This document shows, piece after piece, positions 15,994 through 21,261 of a DNA stretch of 21,261 nucleotides (its first letter is position 1; each line of letters starts with the position of its first letter). The position numbers and the translations under genes are program-made. The DNA comes from Thermomicrobiaceae bacterium. Lineage in GTDB: Bacteria; Chloroflexota; Chloroflexia; Thermomicrobiales; Thermomicrobiaceae. Under the pieces are notes generated by a model. That model ran no database searches and was not told where the DNA came from. It saw only the letters and a list, made by a program, of their open reading frames with translations. The DNA lies in contig SKKR01000475.1 of NCBI GenBank assembly GCA_007123655.1, positions 1 to 21,261 on the forward strand, written 5' to 3'.

Positions 15994-16880
15994 CGTTCAC
16001 GGTTTCGGTGCCGGCGTCCAGCGCGAACCTCGGTCCGGGATTCGACACGATGGCCCTGGCGCTTGCCCGCTATCTGAACGTGACGGTCGAACAAGGGGTC
16101 TCCGGGATCGCCAACGACCAGAATGATGCGCTCTCCGATGGACGGGACCTGGTCGCGTACTCCATGGAGTATCTCAGCCGGGAGATTGGCCGCGAACTGC
16201 CTCCGGTCAGCGTCCGCACCTGGAGTGACATTCCGGTCGCTCGCGGGATGGGGAGCTCCGCGGCGGCGATCATCGGCGGAATGACCGCCGGAAATACGTT
16301 GCTTCAGAATCCCCTGACGGATCAGGAGCTGCTCGCTCTGGCGATCGGGATCGAGGGGCACGCTGACAACCTGGCGGCAGCGATGTTCGGTGGTGCGGTG
16401 CTCGCGGTGTCCGGTCCGGGTGGGCAGGAGACATTTCAGCTCCTGATCAACCTTGATCTCGTCGCGGTTGTACTGATTCCGACGGCGATCGGCTTCACCC
16501 GAGACGCTCGCGCGGTCGTTCCCGAGTCGCTGCCTCGAATCGACGCGGTGTTCAACTCATCACGCTGCGCGCTGATGGTTCATGCGCTGGCATCCGGACG
16601 TCCCGAATTGCTGGGAACAGCCATGCAGGATCGCTGGCACCAGCCCTACCGGACATCGCTCTACCCGTATCTTGACGCGGTCATTGATGCTGCGGTCGCG
16701 GCCGGAGCATACGGGGCCAGTCTGAGCGGATCCGGGCCGAGCGTTCTGGCGCTCTCCGGGCGTGCTTCGGTGCCTGCGGTTGCGGACGCGATGATGCGGG
16801 ACGCGCGCGCCTGGGAAATTGATGCGATAGCGGACGTCGTCGAGATCGACGTTTCCGGTGTGAGCGTGAGGCAGTGCTGA
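15990..16880 (+). CDS. thrB: Homoserine kinase
   Basis: GHMP-family kinase making O-phosphohomoserine from homoserine and ATP, the substrate of the upstream ThrC. The protein has 296 residues, the normal length. Motif 1 is VPASSANLGPGFD (7-19). The ATP-binding glycine/serine loop is PVARGMGSSAAA (82-93). Motif 3 is GASLSGSGPSVLAL near residue 250. The ATG at 15990 overlaps the thrC stop as ATGA; an upstream extension of the frame into thrC has no family similarity. No hom gene (homoserine dehydrogenase) is in the window. Confidence 0.95.
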   Translation: MTFTVSVPASSANLGPGFDTMALALARYLNVTVEQGVSGIANDQNDALSDGRDLVAYSMEYLSREIGRELPPVSVRTWSDIPVARGMGSSAAAIIGGMTAGNTLLQNPLTDQELLALAIGIEGHADNLAAAMFGGAVLAVSGPGGQETFQLLINLDLVAVVLIPTAIGFTRDARAVVPESLPRIDAVFNSSRCALMVHALASGRPELLGTAMQDRWHQPYRTSLYPYLDAVIDAAVAAGAYGASLSGSGPSVLALSGRASVPAVADAMMRDARAWEIDAIADVVEIDVSGVSVRQC

Positions 16881-16893
16881 GGGCCGGGCTCGT

Positions 16894-16922
16894 CGTCCCT
16901 ACTCGTTCGCGAGAGGACGTTT
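16894..16922 (+). terminator. Hairpin between convergent thrB and the binding-protein gene
   Basis: CGTCC (16894-16898) pairs with GGACG (16915-16919), and inside it CTCG and CGAG close a TTCG tetraloop. TTT follows on the plus strand. It starts 14 nt after thrB and probably ends the thrCB transcript. On the minus strand no T tract follows. Confidence 0.4.
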
Positions 16923-16948
16923 GCTCCAGGTTTCAGGGTGTGACTCTA

Positions 16949-18751
16949 TCAGTGAACGACAACCTCGTCCGGATCAATCCACCACTCTTCCACGTTCCAC
17001 CAGAGACCTGAGACCGGTCCTGGCCGCAGACCGTGAACGTAGTTGCGCGCAACGTCGATCTCGATGTGATCGTAGACGAGAATCACCGGGTGGTCTTCCA
17101 TCACGACTTCCTGAACATCGTTAAGCAGTTCTGCTCGCTCAACCGGTTCCAGCGTTACTGATTGCTCTCTGAGTAGGCGATTAACCTTCTCGTTTGCGTA
17201 ACCCATGAGGTTGGCTCCCTCCGGGAACGACGGCGACGGAATGAACGCTTCGCTCACCCGCTCGATGAACATGTCGAGCGTTGTCCGGTCGTTCCAGGGG
17301 ATGTCCACCATATCGAAGGAACGTGACGGGAGAACACCGGGTTGCTCTTCGGTCCCGTACAGATACTCCCGTTCATAGTTCTGTGGCTCAACATGGACGC
17401 CGATTTCCGCCATGTCTTCGATAAACGCGTCTTGCACACGCTGCCGGAGAACGGCTTCCGGATCATCACCGGCAGTCGTGGTTATGGTGAAACTGAGTCG
17501 CTGTCCGTGACGAACACGATACCCGTCGTCCCCCATTGTCCAGCCTGCCGACTCCAGCAACGCCTCGGCCCGGTCAGGATCGTAGGGCGGAGGGTTGAGG
17601 CGCTCGTTTTCCCAGAGAGTGTTGCTGAGCGGTGATCCCGGCACTTCGGACTGGTCCAGCAGCATCGTTCGCACGACGTCCCAGCGGTCGAATCCGATCG
17701 CAATTGCCTGACGAACGGAGATGTCGTCGAAAATCGGATGCGGGTGGTCCGGGTTGTTCGGGTCGTGAAGGTTGAATGCGTATGTCTTCACCGCGCCGGC
17801 CCGCGGCGTCACCAGCGCCTGCGTCTCGTCCGACTCGATCGCATCGAGTAATGACGTCTCCGGGAGATTCACGGCGATATCGACGTCGCCGGTCGTTACC
17901 TGAGCGATCGCGTCTCTTGGTGACTCCGTGAACCGAAAGACGATCCGGTCAAGCAATGGAGGTTCGCCCCAGTAGCCATCGTTTCGCTCAACAGTGAGGT
18001 GCTCACCGTGTTCCCACTCCACCACCTGAAACGGACCGGCCCCGACGTGCTCGCTGGCACCGTACTGATGAGCCGGGATCTCCTCAACGGGAACGTCTTC
18101 GAGAAGGTGGCGCGGGAGCAGGAACCCCGCACTCTCGCCGCTACCACCGGCGAGGACGCGGTTTATGAACTCGGCTGAAGGGTTTCGCAACCGGATCACC
18201 GCGGAAAGATCGTCGCCGCTGACCGTAACATCCTCGATCAGCGACCAACCACGCAATGCGGCTGCCGGGTAATCAGTGTGCGTGAGCGTTCGCCAGGTGA
18301 ACTCGAAGTCGCGCGCGTCAACCGGCTCACCGTTCGACCAGGTGATATTCGGGAGGAACCTGATCGTGTAGGTGAGGCCGTCCTCGGAAATCCCGCCGTT
18401 CTCCAGGGTCGGGACTTCTCGCAGGAGCCGGGGCTCGTACTCGTTCGCCTCAGTGAGGCGAATAAGGCGCGCGTCGATCGTGCTCAGGATCCACTGCGCG
18501 CTTTGGCTCGTCGTCAGGCTGAAATTGAGTGAATCGGGCTCTTCCGGAATCGAAACGACCAGCGAGCCGCCTTCTTCGGGCTCTTCCACCGGGGTCAGGT
18601 CGTTATTCGGGTCGATGGTCGGCTCGTCGTCCGATGGAAGTGGGCTCTCCAGATTACAGGCAGCGAGAAGCCCGGCCAGAACAACTGTGCACAACGCCAG
18701 TAGCAACCGCAATGCGAGCGATTTACACGGACCAGTTCGAGATGGGGTCAT
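16949..18751 (-). CDS. ABC transporter substrate-binding lipoprotein, family 5 (peptide/nickel type)
   Basis: Extracytoplasmic solute-binding protein of Dpp/Opp-type importers, 600 residues. The N-terminus has a positively charged start, a hydrophobic stretch (about 12-29) and the lipobox LLAAC with the lipidated cysteine at 32. An acidic linker rich in Pro, Asp and Glu follows. The SBP_bac_5 fold is recognisable from GGSLVVSIPEEPDSLN at the mature N-terminus, GLTYTIRFLPNITWSNGEPV, VGAGPFQVVEW, and FDRWDVVRTM. The ATG at 18751 is chosen because it starts the signal peptide and lies downstream of the promoter; a TTG at 18847 overlaps the -35 box. Its ribosome-binding site is weak. It may serve the permeases at 12620-14575, but it is on the other strand beyond thrCB. 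Confidence 0.92.
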   Translation of the reverse strand: MTPSRTGPCKSLALRLLLALCTVVLAGLLAACNLESPLPSDDEPTIDPNNDLTPVEEPEEGGSLVVSIPEEPDSLNFSLTTSQSAQWILSTIDARLIRLTEANEYEPRLLREVPTLENGGISEDGLTYTIRFLPNITWSNGEPVDARDFEFTWRTLTHTDYPAAALRGWSLIEDVTVSGDDLSAVIRLRNPSAEFINRVLAGGSGESAGFLLPRHLLEDVPVEEIPAHQYGASEHVGAGPFQVVEWEHGEHLTVERNDGYWGEPPLLDRIVFRFTESPRDAIAQVTTGDVDIAVNLPETSLLDAIESDETQALVTPRAGAVKTYAFNLHDPNNPDHPHPIFDDISVRQAIAIGFDRWDVVRTMLLDQSEVPGSPLSNTLWENERLNPPPYDPDRAEALLESAGWTMGDDGYRVRHGQRLSFTITTTAGDDPEAVLRQRVQDAFIEDMAEIGVHVEPQNYEREYLYGTEEQPGVLPSRSFDMVDIPWNDRTTLDMFIERVSEAFIPSPSFPEGANLMGYANEKVNRLLREQSVTLEPVERAELLNDVQEVVMEDHPVILVYDHIEIDVARNYVHGLRPGPVSGLWWNVEEWWIDPDEVVVH

Positions 18752-18817
18752 TACACCAGCAAACGGCGAGTGGTCGCTCCTTATTTTCCGTTCTGAAGCG
18801 TCGGACTCGTGCTCGGC

Positions 18818-18847
18818 ATTATACGGTCGGGGGAAATCGGTCGTCAA
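18818..18847 (-). promoter_or_regulatory. Strong promoter of the binding-protein gene
   Basis: On the minus strand TTGACG (18842-18847), 18 nt, then a perfect TATAAT (18818-18823). Start near 18811 leaves a leader of about 60 nt. One of the best sigma-70-type matches in the window. Confidence 0.75.
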
Positions 18848-18926
18848 TTGACTGGGTTCGCCGCCGGAAGCAGGGTGTCGCTGATCTGAACGGCTGCGAG
18901 ACGTGGCCGTCTCTGCCAGTTTTTCC

Positions 18927-18954
18927 TTGTTGAACGGGCGTTGACTGGTATAAT
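18927..18954 (+). promoter_or_regulatory. Promoter of the rpsF-ssb-rpsR operon
   Basis: A perfect TATAAT (18949-18954) preceded by TGG forms an extended -10; TTGTTG (18927-18932) lies 16 nt upstream. A second TTGACT at 18941 is too close to act as its -35. Expected start near 18961 gives a leader of nearly 150 nt before rpsF. Confidence 0.7.
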
Positions 18955-19032
18955 CCGCGGGTGTCCGTCGCTGAGGCGCACGGGCGGTGTGGCGTGTGCC
19001 GCACCCGGATTCGAATCAATAACATGTCCTTT

Positions 19033-19093
19033 CTGCGTTGCAACTGTGACCGGATTGCCAGCCGGCGCAGGCGATATAGCAACGCGGCACCGA
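19033..19093 (+). promoter_or_regulatory. Structured rpsF leader, possible S6:S18 autoregulatory site
   Basis: CTGCGTTGC (19033-19041) pairs with GCAACGCGG (19079-19087) as 9 bp with one wobble pair. Inside, CTG/CAG and CCGG (19050-19053)/CCGG (19062-19065) can stack, giving a long irregular hairpin. CACCGA (19088-19093) follows directly, then the Shine-Dalgarno AGGAGG (19098-19103). Many bacteria have an rpsF leader in which the S6:S18 complex binds a helix with a CCG bulge resembling its 16S rRNA site. The position fits; the exact consensus is not matched by me, so the class is inference. Confidence 0.4.
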
Positions 19094-19108
19094 AGGAAGG
19101 AGGGCCGC

Positions 19109-19624
19109 TTGGCAACCTATACCCCTGACCCGCGTGGATACGAGTTAATGGTGCTGTTGTCTCCCGAGCTTGGAGACGAGGCGCTCGAGTCCGAGATGCA
19201 GCGGATCTCGGATCAGATCACCCAGACCGGCGCGGAGATTCTCCGGACCAAATCGACCACCCCATGGGGACGCCGCCGGCTGGCGTATCAGATCGAGAAC
19301 CACACGGACGCGTTCTACGTGCTATATTCCATTTCCAGTCAACCAGGGAGTCTTGATCCGTTCGAGCGCGAGCTGAAACTCAACAGCAACGTCCTGCGGT
19401 ACCTGTTGATTCGTCAGGAGAAGGCGGAGCCGCTGGAAGATGAGCCGGAGGCTGCCGAAGAACCGGAAGCCGAGGAGCCCAGCGACGCTGATCCCGGTGA
19501 AGTAGCCGAGGACGAGAGCGCGGAGACGAACGGCGCTGATGACGCGGACGAGGTTGATTCGCCGGAGACGGAGGCGGAGCCTGAACCGGAGCCGGCGGAG
19601 GGGTCCGACGAAGAGCAGTCCTAA
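19109..19624 (+). CDS. rpsF: Small ribosomal subunit protein bS6 with long acidic C-terminal tail
   Basis: Component of the 30S platform that binds 16S rRNA together with S18. The protein has 171 residues, against about 95-135 in most bacteria. The S6 core spans residues 10-105: YELMVLLSPEL (11-21), TPWGRRRLAYQIENH (51-65), FYVLYSI (69-75) and LNSNVLRYLLIRQE (91-104). Residues 106-171 form a tail with 31 Asp/Glu in 66 positions and no Lys or Arg, presumably disordered. The start is TTG 19109, 5 nt after AGGAGG; the frame is open upstream to 18941, but that would run through the promoter and leader. First gene of the S6-SSB-S18 operon; ssb begins 17 nt after its stop. Confidence 0.95.
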   Translation: MATYTPDPRGYELMVLLSPELGDEALESEMQRISDQITQTGAEILRTKSTTPWGRRRLAYQIENHTDAFYVLYSISSQPGSLDPFERELKLNSNVLRYLLIRQEKAEPLEDEPEAAEEPEAEEPSDADPGEVAEDESAETNGADDADEVDSPETEAEPEPEPAEGSDEEQS

Positions 19625-19641
19625 CGCGTAAGGAGCTATGC

Positions 19642-20055
19642 ATGTCCACTGGTCGGGCGCGCGCGCACATCATAGGAAACATTGGTCGTGATCCCGAGAT
19701 GCGGTTCACCCCAAATGGAACTGCGGTGACGAATTTCTCAGTCGCCGTCAACCGGCAGCCGCGCAGTCAACGGCAGGAAGGTGGCGAAGAAGCGCCTCCG
19801 GACTGGTACCGGGTGGTCTGTTTCGGACAGCTCGCAGAAGTCGCCGATCAGTACTACGCAAAAGGCAATAAGGTTTACGTTGAAGGCCGGCTTCAGATCA
19901 ATCAATTTACCGGCCAGGATGGTCAGGAACGTCAGTCTGTCGAAATCGTTGCCAGTGAGTTGATGAATCTCACGCCGCGCGGTGACGACCAGGGTATGGC
20001 ACAGCGACAAGGCGGCCAGGGAAATGAAGACGAACTCGACGATCTGCCTTTCTAG
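19642..20055 (+). CDS. ssb: Single-stranded DNA-binding protein
   Basis: Binds and protects single-stranded DNA in replication, recombination and repair. The protein has 137 residues. The OB-fold covers about residues 5-110, with [27 protein letters not shown] cut here to its key parts: [12 protein letters not shown] near the start and [12 protein letters not shown] in the middle, then [13 protein letters not shown] short Gln/Gly-rich linker leads to the acidic tip ending DDLPF, the usual contact for repair and replication proteins. AGGAG (19631-19635) is 6 nt upstream of the ATG. It lies between rpsF and rpsR, as in most bacteria. Confidence 0.96.
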   Translation: MSTGRARAHIIGNIGRDPEMRFTPNGTAVTNFSVAVNRQPRSQRQEGGEEAPPDWYRVVCFGQLAEVADQYYAKGNKVYVEGRLQINQFTGQDGQERQSVEIVASELMNLTPRGDDQGMAQRQGGQGNEDELDDLPF

Positions 20056-20122
20056 CTCCGGGATCGATTCAGGCGGATCGAACGAGTCAGAACGAGCGAT
20101 GTTCAGGAAAGGAACGAACGAG

Positions 20123-20446
20123 ATGGCTGAAGAACGAGAACCAAGGAGCCAGCAGTCGGGTGGTCAGCGCGATGGCGGTGACCGCGGCGGCTCCGGAGGT
20201 GGGCAGCGGCGACGCCGGTTCGGCGGTGGTAACCGCTACTTCCCTCGCCGAAAGATCTGCTATTTCTGCATGGATGGTATCGGCGTAGTCGACTACAAGG
20301 ACATCGGGCGGCTCCGGCGGTATGTCTCGGATCGTGGCAAGATTGAGCCACGGCGGCAGACGGGAACATGCGCAAAGCATCAGCGCATGCTCTCGCGTGC
20401 CGTCAAGCGTGCGCGTCATGTTGCCCTGATCCCGTTCAGTCAGTAG
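20123..20446 (+). CDS. rpsR: Small ribosomal subunit protein bS18 (zinc-type)
   Basis: Partner of S6 on the 30S platform, 107 residues. The conserved core starts at RRKICYFC and contains [18 protein letters not shown], ending in the basic [11 protein letters not shown]. The CxxC pair together with a later cysteine in TGTCAKHQR marks the zinc-binding form of S18. A Gly/Arg/Gln-rich N-terminal extension of about 35 residues precedes the core, which is common in high-GC and Chloroflexota relatives as far as I know. I chose ATG 20123, preceded by AAAGGAA at 8-9 nt; an in-frame ATG at 20099 would add eight residues and has no clear ribosome-binding site. Confidence 0.95.
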   Translation: MAEEREPRSQQSGGQRDGGDRGGSGGGQRRRRFGGGNRYFPRRKICYFCMDGIGVVDYKDIGRLRRYVSDRGKIEPRRQTGTCAKHQRMLSRAVKRARHVALIPFSQ

Positions 20447-20510
20447 GGGCTAGTCCGGTGCTGGCTCGCGTCGCCGAGTCACGCTGGATCCGGGGACGAT
20501 GCAGTCAATC

Positions 20511-20551
20511 GCGCGCGATGCCAGACCGGTCGGTTAGGCGCATCGGGCGCG
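20511..20551 (+). terminator. Weak hairpin between rpsR and the SurA-like gene
   Basis: CGATGC (20516-20521) pairs with GCATCG (20540-20545), and an inner GACCGGTC palindrome can fold within the loop; flanking CGCG segments may extend the stem past a two-base bulge. The following ATTCGTATTAAT is AT-rich but not a T run. It could be a weak terminator of the rpsF operon. I see no convincing promoter for the next gene. Confidence 0.3.
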
Positions 20552-20593
20552 ATTCGTATTAATCAGCGCTCAGGGAACCGAGGACACGTAAGT

Positions 20594-21261
20594 ATGGTGC
20601 AACGTATTCGCGCGGAGATTCAGCGAGTTCTGACGGGTGAGGGCGGCGGACACCGAATGTCCCAGGCCGAACTCGATGCGTATCGGCGCCAGCTCATCAT
20701 GCTCGTTGTCGCCGTCGCAACGATCGCGCTGATCCTGATTCTGGGTATCGGCGCGTATTACCAGTACGTGCACCTGCCGAGACAGTCGGTTGCCGCGGTT
20801 GAAGGCGAAAACATCTCCCGGTCCGAGTACTGGGATTTCCGTCGCTACGAACTCGTGATGCAGATCAACCAGTACCAGCAGATGGCCCAGTTTATGGAGG
20901 GTGACCAGGCGCAGCAGTACCAGCAGCTTGCGCTTCAGGCCGACCAGGAGCTGGACAACGTCGAGAATGCCGATATCGACCCGATGACCGTCAACGAGAT
21001 GATCGAAAATTGGATTGTCATGGATGCGCTTGACGAGTTCGGCATCGAAGTCACCGACGACGATGTCCAGGACTACCTTGTTCAGTATTTCACCGGCACC
21101 CCGATAAGCGACGGTCCGGCCGGTCCGTCAGCTGACCCGACTGCTGAGGCGTGGGCAACTGCGACCGCAGAAGCCCAGGCGGAAGAGATGGAAGATCCCG
21201 ATGCTGAGCCTCCGGTCGATATCGAGGTTTCAGACGATCCTGTGCCTGACGAGCCGAACAC
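20594..21261 (+). CDS. Membrane-anchored SurA/PpiC-like peptidyl-prolyl isomerase or chaperone, N-terminal part
   Basis: The frame runs open off the right edge, giving 222 residues without a stop. A short cytoplasmic N-terminus (1-32) is followed by one membrane helix (about 33-57), so the bulk would lie outside the cell membrane. AAVEGENISRSEYWDFRR (67-84) and MIENWIVMDALDEFGIEVTD (136-155) match the SurA-type N-terminal chaperone domain that precedes PpiC rotamase domains. From about residue 168 the sequence turns into a Pro/Ala/Glu/Asp-rich, low-complexity segment, probably a linker or insertion. The parvulin domain, if present, lies beyond the window. ATG 20594 has AGGA 9 nt upstream; ATG 20657 is an alternative. 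Confidence 0.75.
   Translation, partial: MVQRIRAEIQRVLTGEGGGHRMSQAELDAYRRQLIMLVVAVATIALILILGIGAYYQYVHLPRQSVAAVEGENISRSEYWDFRRYELVMQINQYQQMAQFMEGDQAQQYQQLALQADQELDNVENADIDPMTVNEMIENWIVMDALDEFGIEVTDDDVQDYLVQYFTGTPISDGPAGPSADPTAEAWATATAEAQAEEMEDPDAEPPVDIEVSDDPVPDEPN

Noticed and set aside
18752..18847. Longer start (TTG 18847) for the substrate-binding lipoprotein
   Set aside because: The TTG is part of the -35 box and the extra 32 residues would place charged sequence before the signal peptide.
19010..19020. GGATTCGAATC as a tRNA T-loop
   Set aside because: No matching acceptor, anticodon or D arms are found around it; it lies in the rpsF leader.
18941..19108. Longer rpsF start at TTG 18941
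   Set aside because: It lies upstream of the operon promoter -10 box; the TTG at 19109 has an ideal AGGAGG site and a normal S6 N-terminus.
1..21261. CRISPR arrays, insertion sequences, prophage genes or tandem repeats
   Set aside because: No regularly spaced repeats, transposase, integrase or phage-type protein was seen on either strand.

Overview
The window is a 21.3 kb stretch of moderately GC-rich bacterial chromosome made almost entirely of ordinary single-copy genes. I see no rRNA, tRNA, CRISPR array, insertion sequence or phage gene. My best guess for the host is a member of the Chloroflexota close to Thermomicrobia/Sphaerobacterales. This is inference from general impression: high GC, frequent GTG and TTG starts, sigma-70-type promoters close to consensus, and HyuA/HyuB with Dpp-type transport genes beside housekeeping genes. 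No marker gene here proves it.

Layout. (1) 1-1404, minus: the sigma-54 factor RpoN, cut by the left edge, with a zinc-ribbon-like insertion and its own promoter carrying a perfect inverted repeat. (2) 1724-2866, plus: a membrane M50 (site-2-protease type) metalloprotease with a CBS-like tail. (3) 4713-2903, minus: accD-accA, the carboxyltransferase of acetyl-CoA carboxylase, overlapping by 4 nt. (4) 4910-7505, plus: glgC (ADP-glucose synthesis) and a GalT-like HIT-superfamily protein; divergent promoters separate glgC from accD. (5) 7567-14575, plus: hyuA, a small split-barrel flavin/F420-type protein, hyuB, and two Dpp/Opp-type permeases, closed by a good hairpin terminator. (6) 14737-16880, plus: thrC-thrB, overlapping by 4 nt and with their own promoter, converting O-phosphohomoserine to threonine and making that substrate. 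(7) 18751-16949, minus: a family-5 substrate-binding lipoprotein. (8) 19109-20446, plus: rpsF-ssb-rpsR behind a long structured leader, followed by a membrane-anchored SurA/PpiC-like protein cut by the right edge.

How the parts may work together: HyuA/HyuB-type proteins are ATP-dependent hydrolases or carboxylases of cyclic amides and related compounds. With the two permeases, and possibly the lipoprotein beyond thrCB, they could form an uptake-and-processing unit for small peptides or cyclic amides. No transporter ATPase is present, so it must be shared or encoded elsewhere. The rpsF-ssb-rpsR unit is the classic S6-SSB-S18 operon; its S6 has a 66-residue acidic tail.

I did not find a clear new multi-gene system. 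The observations most worth following are the altered N-terminus of RpoN and the operator-like repeat in its promoter, the acidic S6 tail and rpsF leader, the orphan GalT-like protein beside glgC, and the hyuA-flavoprotein-hyuB arrangement.
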